Position numbers and translations under genes: made by a program. A model generated the notes under the pieces. That model saw only the letters and a list, made by a program, of their open reading frames with translations, had not been told where the DNA came from and ran no database searches. 64,000 nucleotides of DNA, from contig BATO01000014.1 in assembly GCA_000474255.1 (NCBI GenBank), positions 1 through 64,000 on the forward strand, in the 5' to 3' direction. Below are positions 1 to 7,596 of this stretch, one piece after another. Within the stretch, counting starts at the first letter, position 1, and each line of letters begins with the position of its first letter. This stretch comes from Aquipseudomonas alcaligenes MRY13-0052 (GTDB taxonomy: Bacteria; Pseudomonadota; Gammaproteobacteria; Pseudomonadales; Pseudomonadaceae).

Positions 1-530
1 ATGACGACGAGCCGCCACCCGGCGACTACGACGATTATTACGAGGCGGACGTCGAATCCATCGCCTACATGGATGAGCTGCCCGTCGCCGAACCTGAAGC
101 CGCTGCCGTGCCGGAGGTGCTACCCGCCGCGCAGCCCGCCACGGGGCTTGCCGCCGAGTGGCTGGACCTGTTCCCGCGCCTGGGCATCAGTGGCCTCACC
201 GGCAACATCGCCGCCAACTGCACCCTGGTGTCCGTGGAGGGCGACGTCTGGCGCCTGCACCTGGACCCGGCGCAGAGCGCGCTGTTCAACTCCACCCAGC
301 AGCGACGCATCAACGACGCGCTGAACCAGTACCACGGCCGTACCCTGGTGCTGGAAGTAGAGGTGCGCAAGCCCGAGCAGGAAACCCCTGCCCAGGCCGC
401 CGCCCGCAAGCGTGCTGCCCGCCAGCGCGATGCCGAGGAATCCATCTCCCTCGACCCGCTGGTACAGAAGATGATCGAACAGTTCGGTGCGAGCGTTCGC
501 CCGGACACCATTGAACCCCTTGACCGCTGA
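1..530 (+). CDS. dnaX: DNA polymerase III subunit tau/gamma (DnaX), C-terminal part
   Basis: Only the last 176 or so codons are present; the reading frame is open from the left edge (codons start at base 3) and ends at TGA 528-530. It is the tau-specific C-terminus: an acidic, Tyr/Asp-rich linker (about DDYYEAD) followed by a compact domain containing [18 protein letters not shown] and ending [12 protein letters not shown], the part of tau that contacts the polymerase alpha subunit in the replisome. The assignment rests on this sequence plus the conserved dnaX-ybaB-recR order of Pseudomonas. ybaB begins 11 bases after the stop, so the genes are very likely cotranscribed. The ATPase domain and any gamma frameshift signal lie outside the window. 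Confidence 0.9.
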   Translation, partial: DDEPPPGDYDDYYEADVESIAYMDELPVAEPEAAAVPEVLPAAQPATGLAAEWLDLFPRLGISGLTGNIAANCTLVSVEGDVWRLHLDPAQSALFNSTQQRRINDALNQYHGRTLVLEVEVRKPEQETPAQAAARKRAARQRDAEESISLDPLVQKMIEQFGASVRPDTIEPLDR

Positions 531-541
531 GGACAACCATC

Positions 542-868
542 ATGATGAAGGGTGGCATGGCAGGCCTGATGAAACAGGCCCAACAGATGCAAGAAAAGAT
601 GCAGAAGATGCAGGAAGAGCTGGCCAATGCCGAGGTTACCGGCCAGTCCGGTGCCGGCCTGGTGAGCGTGGTGATGACCGGTCGCCATGACGTCAAGCGC
701 GTCACCCTGGACGACAGCCTGATGCAGGAAGACAAGGACATCCTCGAAGACCTGATCGCCGCCGCCGTCAACGATGCCGTGCGCAAGGTCGAGCAGAACA
801 GCCAGGAAAAGATGTCCGGCATGACTGCCGGCATGCAGCTGCCGCCCGGCTTCAAGATGCCCTTCTAA
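542..868 (+). CDS. ybaB: YbaB/EbfC family nucleoid-associated protein
   Basis: A 108-residue protein beginning [12 protein letters not shown], the exact size and character of YbaB/EbfC, a dimeric DNA-binding protein that associates with the nucleoid. The N-terminal third is a Met/Gln/Lys/Glu-rich helix ([15 protein letters not shown]), followed by the small alpha-beta core ([14 protein letters not shown]) and the typical [11 protein letters not shown] tail. It lies 11 bases after dnaX with a GAGGACAACC ribosome site. The gene sits between dnaX and recR as in most gammaproteobacteria. Either of two adjacent ATGs (542 or 545) could be used. Confidence 0.95.
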   Translation: MMKGGMAGLMKQAQQMQEKMQKMQEELANAEVTGQSGAGLVSVVMTGRHDVKRVTLDDSLMQEDKDILEDLIAAAVNDAVRKVEQNSQEKMSGMTAGMQLPPGFKMPF

Positions 869-890
869 GTGGGGAACGCCCAGCCAGCAC

Positions 891-976
891 GCATTACTGC
901 GTTGCGAACGGCTCCGGGCATCCTCATTTACAGACGTAAACTCCGGTGCCCGTAGCCGTTCACGCCTTGTACTGCA
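891..976. repeat. Long imperfect inverted repeat between ybaB and recR
   Basis: The 204-base gap between ybaB and recR holds an imperfect palindrome of about 86 bases. The left arm contains GCGAACGGCTCCGGGCATC and the right arm contains GGTGCCCGTAGCCGTTCACGC. The centre is the perfect small hairpin TTTAC-AGAC-GTAAA at about 928-941. It could fold as RNA in the ybaB-recR transcript or be a dispersed Pseudomonas intergenic repeat. I saw no second copy in this window and no U-tract, so it is not a classical terminator. Confidence 0.6.
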
Positions 977-1072
977 TACCGTCTGATCGCTCCTGGCGAC
1001 AGCTGTTGAGGTAAAGGTCGGAACAGAGCAGGGCACCGGAGCCCGTTTCAGCCCCAATCCCGAGATTTCTTG

Positions 1073-1672
1073 ATGAGCTTCAGCCCGCTGATCCGCCAAC
1101 TGATCGATGCCCTGCGCATCCTGCCCGGTGTCGGGCAGAAGACCGCCCAGCGTATGGCGTTGCAGATGCTCGAGCGTGACCGCAGCGGCGGGCTGCGCCT
1201 GGCCCAGGCGCTGACCTCGGCGATGGAAGGCGTGGGGCATTGCAAGCAGTGCCGTACCCTCAGCGAGGATGATCTCTGCCCGCAGTGCGCTGATCCGCGC
1301 CGCGACGATTCGTTGCTGTGCGTGGTGGAAGGGCCGCTGGACGTGTTCGCCGTCGAGCAGACCGGCTATCGCGGCCGCTTCTTCGTGCTCAAGGGTCACC
1401 TCTCGCCCCTCGATGGCCTGGGCCCGGAAGCCATCGGCATTCCCGAGCTGATGGAACGCGTGGATGCCGGCGCCTTCAGCGAAGTCATCCTCGCCACCAA
1501 CCCCACGGTGGAAGGCGAAGCCACTGCCCACTACATCGCCCAACTGCTGGCCCCCAAGGGCCTGGTGGCCTCCCGCATCGCCCACGGCGTGCCCCTGGGT
1601 GGCGAACTGGAGCTGGTGGACGGCGGCACCCTGACCCACGCCCTGGCCGGTCGCCGCCCCATCGGGCTCTGA
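1073..1672 (+). CDS. recR: Recombination protein RecR
   Basis: A 199-residue RecR, the usual length. RecR acts with RecF and RecO to load RecA on gapped DNA. Seen in order: the helix-hairpin-helix region [17 protein letters not shown] near residues 15-31; the four-cysteine zinc site [16 protein letters not shown] near 57-72; the Toprim domain starting at [16 protein letters not shown], with conserved [15 protein letters not shown]; and the C-terminal [21 protein letters not shown] motif. I chose ATG 1073 ([10 protein letters not shown]), the family start; an in-frame TTG lies immediately before it at 1070. It may be transcribed with dnaX-ybaB through the 204-base gap. Convergent with the GNAT gene on the other strand. 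Confidence 0.95.
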   Translation: MSFSPLIRQLIDALRILPGVGQKTAQRMALQMLERDRSGGLRLAQALTSAMEGVGHCKQCRTLSEDDLCPQCADPRRDDSLLCVVEGPLDVFAVEQTGYRGRFFVLKGHLSPLDGLGPEAIGIPELMERVDAGAFSEVILATNPTVEGEATAHYIAQLLAPKGLVASRIAHGVPLGGELELVDGGTLTHALAGRRPIGL

Positions 1673-1699
1673 TCGCCCCACCGCGTAAACGCGCGCCGT

Positions 1700-1719
1700 A
1701 GCCCGGGCTTCAGCCCGGG
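1700..1719. terminator. Hairpin between recR and the convergent GNAT gene
   Basis: CCCGGGCT and AGCCCGGG form an 8-bp GC-rich stem centred at about 1710-1711. It lies 27 bases after the recR stop and overlaps the last codon of the convergent acetyltransferase gene. No U-run follows, so termination is only plausible; the sequence also resembles a common Pseudomonas intergenic repeat. Confidence 0.4.
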
Positions 1720-2210
1720 GCCGGAGTGGGTTCGTCCACCAACGCAGCCAACGCCTCTGCATTCATCCCATAGGCGATCCACTTGCCGTCCGGCCGCCCG
1801 CCCAGGCGCTGGTAGAAGCGCTCAGCATCACCGTTGCCTGCCAGCACATCCCACTTCATCCGCCCCGCACCGCGTGCCAGCGCACAACGCGCGACGTCGG
1901 CGAGCAGGCGCTCGCCGATGCCGAGCGAACGTGCCGGCGGCGCCACGAACAGCTCCTTGAGCACCAGGGTCGGCTGCAGGTCGTAGGTGAAGGCGATCTC
2001 CAGCGTTACCGCATAGCCAAGCAACCTTCCCGCCGCCTCGGCCACGACTATCCGGCACTGGGGCTGCGGGCCGAAGGCGCGGGCCAGCAGCTGCACCTCG
2101 TCCACCGCGAAGTCCTCCAGGTAGTCCTCGAAGCGGGCCAGTTCGCGCATCAGCGGGAGGAGGGCGGGCACATCCTCGATCCGCGCCTCGCGTATGTCCG
2201 CACTCAGCAT
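1710..2210 (-). CDS. GNAT family N-acetyltransferase
   Basis: A 166-residue protein with a complete Gcn5-related acetyltransferase fold. Its N-terminus IREARIEDVPALLPLMREL is the usual beta1-alpha1 element, LVLKELFVAPPARSLGIGERLL is beta4 plus the acetyl-CoA-binding Q/RxxGxG/A-like loop (here RSLGIG), and MKWDVLAGNGDAERFYQRLGG is the beta5-alpha4 part with the N-x-x-A-x-x-F-Y motif. The acceptor substrate cannot be read from sequence. Its ATG (2210) overlaps the stop of the upstream rhodanese gene (2204-2206), so the two are translationally coupled. Cytoplasmic; no signal or membrane segment. Confidence 0.85.
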   Translation of the reverse strand: MLSADIREARIEDVPALLPLMRELARFEDYLEDFAVDEVQLLARAFGPQPQCRIVVAEAAGRLLGYAVTLEIAFTYDLQPTLVLKELFVAPPARSLGIGERLLADVARCALARGAGRMKWDVLAGNGDAERFYQRLGGRPDGKWIAYGMNAEALAALVDEPTPAPG

Positions 2211-2641
2211 GCGCAGGGGATGCCCTGGCCAGCGGGGCGGACCGCTACCGCCCCGGTGAGGCTCAGCCCCTCATCCAGCCAGCCGGTGATGCCGCCGAGC
2301 ATCTCCTTCACCGCGAAGCCCAGCCCGGCCAGGCGCACGGCGGCGCGGTGCACGCCGTTGCAGTGGGGGCCTGCGCAGTAGACGACGAACAGTGTGTCGC
2401 GCGGGTAGGCGGCCATGAACGCGGCGTCCATCAGGCGGTGCGGGATGTTGATCGCGCCCGGCACGTGGCCGGCGGCGAAGGCCGTCTCACCGCGCACATC
2501 GACCAGCACGTAGTCGATGTCGCCGGCCTGCTGGCTGGCGTTCACGTCCGAGCAATCGGTCTCGAAGGCCAGGCGCTGGTTGAAATGAGCCAGGGCCGCA
2601 TCGGGAGCGGCGGCTGGGAACTGGCTGACGAGGCTGGGCAT
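2204..2641 (-). CDS. Rhodanese-like domain protein
   Basis: A 145-residue single-domain rhodanese. After a short N-terminal helix (DAALAHFNQRLAFETDCSDV) come the signature segments IDYVLVDVRGETAFAAGHVPGAINIPH, about residues 42-67, and the active-site loop VYCAGPHCNGVHRAA, whose first Cys (about residue 88) is the likely sulfur-accepting residue. The family transfers sulfane sulfur to thiols or cyanide. The start at 2641 follows a clear GGAGAACC ribosome site. It is divergent from the FtrA/GlxA-like AraC regulator at 2740, a common pairing, so that regulator probably controls it. The GNAT gene downstream overlaps its stop codon. Confidence 0.88.
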   Translation of the reverse strand: MPSLVSQFPAAAPDAALAHFNQRLAFETDCSDVNASQQAGDIDYVLVDVRGETAFAAGHVPGAINIPHRLMDAAFMAAYPRDTLFVVYCAGPHCNGVHRAAVRLAGLGFAVKEMLGGITGWLDEGLSLTGAVAVRPAGQGIPCAC

Positions 2642-2670
2642 GGTGGTTCTCCATCGGTTGGGTTGATGAC

Positions 2671-2707
2671 GCCACTGTATCCAGCGTCTTTCCTGCTCTA
2701 CAGTGGC
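2671..2707. promoter_or_regulatory. Inverted repeat in the rhodanese/regulator divergent promoter
   Basis: GCCACTGTA (2671-2679) and TACAGTGGC (2699-2707) are a perfect 9-bp inverted repeat with a 19-base spacer, placed in the 98-base region between the divergent rhodanese and AraC-family genes. This is where a regulator controlling both would bind. Inference only. Confidence 0.5.
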
Positions 2708-2739
2708 GGGCAGGACAGCGACTGGTAAGTTTCCGCCAA

Positions 2740-3708
2740 ATGAACGACGACCCCGGCCTGGTGGCCATCCTCGCCTACGACGGCCTGTGCACCTTCGAAT
2801 TCGGCATCGCCGTGGAAGTCTTCGGCCTGCCTCGGCCCGAGTTCGATTTCCCCTGGTACCGCCACTGCATCGTCGGCCTGGACGAGGGCCCCATGCGCGC
2901 CATGGGTGGCATCCAGGTGCTCGCCGACGGCGGGCTGGAGCGCCTGGCCGAGGCCCGCACAATTGTCATCCCCGGCTGGCGTGACCGTGCCGAGGCGCCG
3001 CCCGAGCGGCTGCTGAATGCGCTGCGCGAGGCCCATGCACGCGGGGCGCGGCTGGTGTCCATCTGTTCCGGCGTTTTCGTCCTCGCCGCCAGCGGCCTGC
3101 TGGATGGCCAGCGCGCCACCACCCACTGGCGCTACGCCGAGGAACTGGCGCAGCGCTTTCCGGCCGTCCAGGTGGACCCCGAGGTGCTCTACGTCGACGC
3201 CGGGCAACTGATCAGCTCGGCGGGCAGTGCCGCCGGCATCGACGCCTGCCTGCACCTGGTGGCGCGGGACTTCGGTACCCAGGTGGCCAACACCGTGGCC
3301 CGGCGCCTGGTGATGTCGCCGCAGCGTGCTGGCGGCCAGGCGCAGTTCATCCCCGCCCCGGTGGCCCGGGCGCCGCGCAACGACCTCTCGGCGTTGATGC
3401 ACTGGGCCCGGCAGAACCTGCAGCAACCGCTGGAGGTGAGCCAACTGGCACGCCGCGTGGCCATGAGCGAGCGCACCTTCCTGCGGCGTTTCAGCGAAGC
3501 CACCGGCATGACGCCCAAGGCCTGGCTGCAGCACGAGCGCCTGGCCCGCGCCCGTGAGCTGCTGGAAAGCGGCGTCGACGGCAGCGAGCGCATCGCCGAG
3601 CTGTGCGGCTTCCGCTCGGTGGAAAGCTTCCGCGTGGCCTTCCGCAACGCCGTCGGGTTGCCGCCTTCGGCCTACCGGGAGCGCTTCGGCGCGGCGCATA
3701 CGTCCTGA
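2740..3708 (+). CDS. AraC-family transcriptional regulator with DJ-1/PfpI-like sensor domain (FtrA/GlxA type)
   Basis: A 322-residue regulator. The N-terminal half (about 5-185) is a DJ-1/PfpI-like class I amidotransferase fold: VAILAYDGLCTFEFGIAVEVFG at the start, and ARLVSICSGVFVLAASGLLDGQRATTHW, holding the nucleophile-elbow Cys (about residue 109) in the ICSG loop. The C-terminal AraC domain runs from about 225 to 315, with the two helix-turn-helix units VSQLARRVAMSERTFLRRF and RIAELCGFRSVESFRVAFR, and ends at the standard G-L-P-P-S-A-Y-R-E-R-F. This is the GlxA/FtrA arrangement. It is divergent from the rhodanese gene, so it probably activates that operon; the inducer is unknown. Confidence 0.88.
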   Translation: MNDDPGLVAILAYDGLCTFEFGIAVEVFGLPRPEFDFPWYRHCIVGLDEGPMRAMGGIQVLADGGLERLAEARTIVIPGWRDRAEAPPERLLNALREAHARGARLVSICSGVFVLAASGLLDGQRATTHWRYAEELAQRFPAVQVDPEVLYVDAGQLISSAGSAAGIDACLHLVARDFGTQVANTVARRLVMSPQRAGGQAQFIPAPVARAPRNDLSALMHWARQNLQQPLEVSQLARRVAMSERTFLRRFSEATGMTPKAWLQHERLARARELLESGVDGSERIAELCGFRSVESFRVAFRNAVGLPPSAYRERFGAAHTS

Positions 3709-3734
3709 TCGATGGCGCTTGTCTCGCCTTGAAA

Positions 3735-3752
3735 ACCAAGCAAGCGCTCGGT
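3735..3752. promoter_or_regulatory. Palindromic operator candidate upstream of acyl-CoA dehydrogenase
   Basis: ACCAAGCAAGCGCTCGGT is a dyad of the form ACC-R-AGC-N4-GCT-Y-GGT, ending 32 bases before the dehydrogenase ATG. Position and symmetry fit a TetR-type repressor site for fatty-acid genes. Which regulator binds is not known; the tetR at 6900-7466 has different palindromes around its own promoter. Confidence 0.5.
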
Positions 3753-3784
3753 AAGTTTCTCTGACTTTCTCAGGGAGCTCCGCC

Positions 3785-4933
3785 ATGTCCGCTTGCCAGG
3801 AATACTTCGACGAATCCCATCAACTGGTGCGCGACTCGGTGCGCCGCTTCGTGGAGCGGGAAATCCTCCCGCACATCGGCGACTGGGAGGAGGCCGAGGA
3901 ATTCCCCCGCGAGCTCTACCTCAAGGCTGGGGCCGCCGGCATTCTCGGCATCGGCTACCCGGAGCAGTACGGCGGCAGCCACGAAGGCGACCTGTTCGCC
4001 AAGGTGGCGGCCAGCGAGGAACTGATGCGCAGCGGCTCCGGCGGCCTGGTGGCCGGGCTGGGCTCCCTGGACATCGGCCTGCCGCCGCTGGTCAAGTGGG
4101 GCCGCCCCGAGCTGCGCGAACGCATCGCGCCCCAGGTACTGGCCGGCGAGAAGATCATGGCCCTGGCCATCACCGAACCCTCTGGCGGCTCCGACGTCGC
4201 CAGCCTCAAGACCCGCGCCGTGCGCGAGGGCGATTTCTACCGCGTCAACGGCAGCAAGACCTTCATCACCAGCGGCGTGCGTGCGGACTATTACACGGTG
4301 GCGGTGCGCACCGGTGGCGATGGCTTCGGCGGTGTCAGCCTGCTGCTGATCGAGAAGGGCACACCCGGCTTCAGCGTCGGCCGCAAGCTGAAGAAGATGG
4401 GCTGGTGGGCTTCCGACACCGCCGAGCTGTTCTTCGAGGACTGCCTGGTGCCCGTGGGCAATCTGATCGGCGCCGAGAACATGGGCTTCGCCTGTATCAT
4501 GGCCAACTTCCAGTCCGAGCGGCTGGCCCTGGCCATCATGGCCAACATGACGGCGCAGTTGGCGCTGGAGGAAGCCGAGCGCTGGGCCCGCGAGCGGCAA
4601 GCCTTCGGCAAGCCCATCGGCAAGTTCCAGGTGCTCAAGCATCGCCTGGCGGAAATGGCCACCCAGGTCGAGGTCTCCCGCGAGTTCACCTACCGCCAGG
4701 CGGCGAAGATGGCCGCCGGCAAGAGCGTGATCAAGGAAATCTCCATGGCCAAGAACTTCGCCACCGACATCGCCGACCGCCTCACCTACGACGCCGTGCA
4801 GATGCTCGGCGGCATGGGCTACATGCGCGAAAGCCTGGTGGAGCGCCTCTACCGCGACAACCGCATCCTCTCCATCGGCGGCGGCTCGCGGGAGATCATG
4901 AACGAGATCATTAGCAAGCAGATGGGGCTCTGA
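3785..4933 (+). CDS. Acyl-CoA dehydrogenase
   Basis: A 382-residue FAD-dependent acyl-CoA dehydrogenase of normal length, oxidising an acyl-CoA to the 2-enoyl-CoA and passing electrons to ETF. Seen: the N-terminal helical domain (LVRDSVRRFVEREILPHI), the flavin/substrate beta domain (LAITEPSGGSDVASLKT and VNGSKTFITSGVRADYYTVAVRT), and the C-terminal helical domain with QAFGKPIGKFQVLKHRLAEM and QMLGGMGYMRESLVERLYRD. The short-to-medium-chain or branched-chain preference cannot be decided here. Start ATG 3785 follows CAGGGAGCTCCGCC. It heads a likely operon with the thioesterase and ketoacyl synthase downstream, and has a palindrome at 3735-3752. It corresponds to the gene that follows recR in P. 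aeruginosa. Confidence 0.92.
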   Translation: MSACQEYFDESHQLVRDSVRRFVEREILPHIGDWEEAEEFPRELYLKAGAAGILGIGYPEQYGGSHEGDLFAKVAASEELMRSGSGGLVAGLGSLDIGLPPLVKWGRPELRERIAPQVLAGEKIMALAITEPSGGSDVASLKTRAVREGDFYRVNGSKTFITSGVRADYYTVAVRTGGDGFGGVSLLLIEKGTPGFSVGRKLKKMGWWASDTAELFFEDCLVPVGNLIGAENMGFACIMANFQSERLALAIMANMTAQLALEEAERWARERQAFGKPIGKFQVLKHRLAEMATQVEVSREFTYRQAAKMAAGKSVIKEISMAKNFATDIADRLTYDAVQMLGGMGYMRESLVERLYRDNRILSIGGGSREIMNEIISKQMGL

Positions 4934-5045
4934 CCCAGCCCGCGCGAGGCGCCCATCGGGTGGCCTTGCGCGAGGCCCTGCGCCTCGTTATATGATGATC
5001 GAAATTCAAATCAGGCCGGCAGGCCGAGCGAGAAGGAAAAGTGCC

Positions 5046-5579
5046 ATGAGCGAATCGAGCCGTGAAGAGAAACTGCAGGCCTGGCTGGAAGCCGAGCGCA
5101 GCATGTTGGAGCGCCTGAAGCCCGGCACCCTGAGCATGTCCGAGGTCGTCCAACTGAGCCCCCGTGAGTTCTTCGACGGCATCGGCCGGGGCGACCTGCC
5201 GTCACCTCCCATCGGTGAACTGATGGGCTTCGTGCCTATCGAATGGTCAGAGGAGCGCTTCGTTTTCCAGGGCGTTCCGGATGCCCGCCACTACAATCCA
5301 CTGGGCACCGTGCACGGCGGCTACGCGGCCACCTTGCTGGACTCCTGCATGGGCTGCGCCATCCACATGCACGTCAAGCCGGGGCAGGGCTACACCACCA
5401 CCGACCTGCGCATCAGCTACGTGCGGGCCATGACCGTGAACACGGGGCCGGTGCGGGCGGAGGGGCGGATCATCCACGTGGGGCGCTCGACCGCGCTGGC
5501 CGAGGGTCGCATCTATGACGTGGACGGGAAGCTCTATGCCACCGGTTCCACGACCTGCCTGATACTCGGAGGGAAGTGA
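5046..5579 (+). CDS. PaaI-type hotdog thioesterase
   Basis: A 177-residue hotdog-fold protein of the PaaI thioesterase family, expected to hydrolyse acyl-CoA thioesters. The core is visible: HYNPLGTVHGGYAATLLDSCMG, with the HGG(Y) motif at the start of the central helix, then YTTTDLRISYVRAMTV and GRSTALAEGRIYDVDGKLYATGSTTCLI, the paired hotdog strands. I chose ATG 5046 (MSESSREEKL), which has AGAAGGAAAA before it; an upstream in-frame ATG at 4992 would add an unlikely basic extension. The stop TGA overlaps the ATG of the ketoacyl synthase (ATGA-type junction), indicating translational coupling. The 112-base gap after the dehydrogenase shows no terminator. Confidence 0.85.
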   Translation: MSESSREEKLQAWLEAERSMLERLKPGTLSMSEVVQLSPREFFDGIGRGDLPSPPIGELMGFVPIEWSEERFVFQGVPDARHYNPLGTVHGGYAATLLDSCMGCAIHMHVKPGQGYTTTDLRISYVRAMTVNTGPVRAEGRIIHVGRSTALAEGRIYDVDGKLYATGSTTCLILGGK

Positions 5580-6853
5580 TGAACTCGCAACGTATCGTCG
5601 TCACCGGCATGGGGCTGGTCTCGCCCCTGGGCTGCGGCGTGGAGATCGCCTGGCAACGCCTGCTGGCCGGCCGCTCGGGCGTGCGCGCCCTGCCCGAGGC
5701 CACCGTGCTCGACCTCGCCGCCAAGGTGGGCGGCAGCGTGCCGACCCGGGAGGAGGACGCCGAAGGTGGCTTCGACCCCGACAGCGCCGCGCCGCCGAAG
5801 GAGCAGAAGAAGATGGACCGCTTCATCCTCTTCGCCCTGGCCGCCGCCGACGAAGCGTTGCAGCAATCCGGCTGGGTCGCCGACAGCGACGAGAAGAAGG
5901 CCCGCACCGCCACCGTGATCGGTTCCGGCATCGGCGGTTTCGGCGCCATCGCCGACGCCGTGCGCACCACCGACAGCCGCGGTCCACGGCGCCTGTCGCC
6001 CTTCACCATCCCGTCCTTCCTGGTCAACCTGGCCGCTGGGCACGTGTCCATCCGCCATGGCTTCCAGGGCCCCATCGGTGCCCCGGTGACCGCCTGCGCG
6101 GCGAGCGTGCAGGCCATCGGCGATGCGGCGCGGATGATTCGTGCCGGCGAAGTGGATATCGCCCTGTGCGGCGGCGCCGAAGCCTCCATCGACCGCGTGG
6201 CGCTGGCCGGTTTCGCGGCGGCGCGGGCGCTGTCCACTGACTTCAGCGAGCACCCGGAACAGGCCTCGCGACCCTTCGACAGCCGTCGCGACGGCTTCGT
6301 CATGGGCGAAGGCGCCGGCATGCTGGTGATCGAGTCCCTCGACCACGCCCTGGCCCGTGGCGCCACGCCCATCGCCGAACTGGTGGGCTACGGCACCAGT
6401 GCCGACGCCTACCACCTCACTGCCGGGCCAGAGGATGGCAGCGGCGCCCAGCGCGCCATGCGCACCGCCATCGCCCAGGCGGGCATCGAGCCGCGGCAGA
6501 TCCAGCACCTCAACGCCCACGCCACGTCCACCCCGGTGGGCGACAAGGGCGAGTTGGCGGCGATCAAGGCGGTGTTCGGCGAGGAGGGCGGGGTGGCCGT
6601 ATCCGCCACCAAGTCCGCTACCGGGCACCTGCTTGGCGCTGCCGGTGGGCTGGAAGCGATCTTCACCGTGCTGGCCATCCGCGACCAGGTGGCGCCGCCG
6701 ACCCTGAACCTGGAACAGCCGGACGAGGATGCCGCCGGCGTGGACATCGTCCATGGCGCGGCACGGCCGATGACCATCAACTACGCGTTGTCCAACGGTT
6801 TCGGTTTCGGCGGGGTGAATGCCAGCGTGCTGTTCCGACGCTGGATGGGGTGA
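5579..6853 (+). CDS. Beta-ketoacyl-ACP synthase II-like protein (FabF/KAS family)
   Basis: A 424-residue condensing enzyme of the FabF/KAS II class. The catalytic triad is intact: Cys173 in VTACAASVQ, His314 in NAHATSTPVGDKGEL, and His350 with Lys345 in KSATGHLLGAAG. The N-terminal RIVVTGMGLVSPLG and C-terminal ALSNGFGFGGVNASVLF motifs are typical. The family condenses malonyl-ACP with an acyl primer. An insertion rich in charged residues (about 56-80, EEDAEGGFDPDS) precedes the usual MDRFILFALAAADEAL segment. It is coupled to the thioesterase upstream by a one-base stop/start overlap. Since it sits with an acyl-CoA dehydrogenase rather than with acpP and fabG, it is probably a second, specialised KAS, not the housekeeping FabF. 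Confidence 0.88.
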   Translation: MNSQRIVVTGMGLVSPLGCGVEIAWQRLLAGRSGVRALPEATVLDLAAKVGGSVPTREEDAEGGFDPDSAAPPKEQKKMDRFILFALAAADEALQQSGWVADSDEKKARTATVIGSGIGGFGAIADAVRTTDSRGPRRLSPFTIPSFLVNLAAGHVSIRHGFQGPIGAPVTACAASVQAIGDAARMIRAGEVDIALCGGAEASIDRVALAGFAAARALSTDFSEHPEQASRPFDSRRDGFVMGEGAGMLVIESLDHALARGATPIAELVGYGTSADAYHLTAGPEDGSGAQRAMRTAIAQAGIEPRQIQHLNAHATSTPVGDKGELAAIKAVFGEEGGVAVSATKSATGHLLGAAGGLEAIFTVLAIRDQVAPPTLNLEQPDEDAAGVDIVHGAARPMTINYALSNGFGFGGVNASVLFRRWMG

Positions 6854-6857
6854 GCCA

Positions 6858-6876
6858 AGCGGCCCTTGCGGCCGCT
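6858..6876. terminator. Hairpin between ketoacyl synthase and tetR
   Basis: AGCGGCC-CTTGC-GGCCGCT, a perfect 7-bp stem five bases after the synthase stop and before the stop of the convergent tetR gene. No U-tract, so it is a weak bidirectional terminator candidate. Confidence 0.45.
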
Positions 6877-6899
6877 CCCGTTACATCGAAGCGGCAGGC

Positions 6900-7466
6900 T
6901 CAGGCCTTGCCGCTTTTTTCTTCCAGGCGCGCTGTCAGGTTGGCGCAGGCATCGTCGAGAATGCGCTTGGACAGGGCCTCGTCCGCCACGCTGCGGGACA
7001 GGCTCAGCGCGCCGACCATGGTGGCGACCATCGCCATCGCTTCCTGCGGGTCGCCCGTTTCCTTCTCGATCATCCTCAGCAGGTTGCCCACCACCTCGTC
7101 GCTGATGGGGCTGGCCTGGCCGCGCTGGCCCAGCTCGGACGACATGGTCGGCAGCGGGCAGCCGGCGTCCGGGTGGTCGCGGTGTTCCGGTGACAGGTAG
7201 CGCTTGAACAGGGTCTTCAGCGGTTCCGGCTTGGCCAGCACCTTGGCCCACTGACCGCTGGCGTCGTTGGCCGCTGCGCGCAGGGCTTCCTGCACCAGGG
7301 CGTCCTTGGATTTGAAGTGGGCGTAGAAGCCGCCGTGGGTCAGGCCCAGCGCCTTCATCAGCGGCTGCAGGCCGGTGGCGTCGATACCGTCCGCGCGAAA
7401 GCGGCGGGAGGCTTCGGCGATGATGCGTTTGTGGGTTTCGGCTTTGTGGTCTTCCGAGTAGCGCAT
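6900..7466 (-). CDS. TetR-family transcriptional regulator
   Basis: A 188-residue TetR-family protein. The N-terminal DNA-binding domain is clear: HKRIIAEASRRFRADGIDATGLQPLMKALGLTHGGFYAHFKSKDALVQEAL, residues about 12-63, with the helix-turn-helix ending in GGFYAHF. The C-terminal ligand domain contains GCPLPTMSSELGQRG, a segment typical of the NemR/AcnR-like subgroup. A palindrome ATTGC-N4-GTAAT sits 30-43 bases upstream of its ATG, and a near-identical one lies upstream of the thiolase gene, so it probably represses itself and the thiolase. The ligand is unknown; an acyl-CoA-like molecule would fit the neighbours. Confidence 0.88.
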   Translation of the reverse strand: MRYSEDHKAETHKRIIAEASRRFRADGIDATGLQPLMKALGLTHGGFYAHFKSKDALVQEALRAAANDASGQWAKVLAKPEPLKTLFKRYLSPEHRDHPDAGCPLPTMSSELGQRGQASPISDEVVGNLLRMIEKETGDPQEAMAMVATMVGALSLSRSVADEALSKRILDDACANLTARLEEKSGKA

Positions 7467-7495
7467 GGCAATGGCCTCAACTTCCGGGCGTTAGT

Positions 7496-7509
7496 ATTGC
7501 GATTGTAAT
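7496..7509. promoter_or_regulatory. Candidate TetR operator upstream of tetR
   Basis: ATTGC-GATT-GTAAT, 30 bases before the tetR ATG. Together with flanking bases it matches the site at 8843-8856 upstream of the thiolase, which suggests the same repressor binds both. Confidence 0.55.
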
Positions 7510-7566
7510 TCCACATTTGCCGCCTGTATGCAGTCAGCGTCGCGCGAGTGCTGGTGGCCGACGGAA

Positions 7567-7590
7567 GGGGAGGTGCGAGCGCACCTCCCC
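7567..7590 (-). terminator. Terminator hairpin after the thiolase
   Basis: GGGGAGGTGC and GCACCTCCCC form a perfect 10-bp stem around the tetraloop GAGC, six bases past the thiolase stop on the minus strand. The following minus-strand bases are only modestly T-rich. Confidence 0.7.
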
Positions 7591-7596
7591 GGCGCC

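Noticed and set aside
5579-6853. The ketoacyl synthase as the housekeeping FabF
   Set aside because: It lacks acpP/fabG neighbours and sits in an acyl-CoA dehydrogenase operon.
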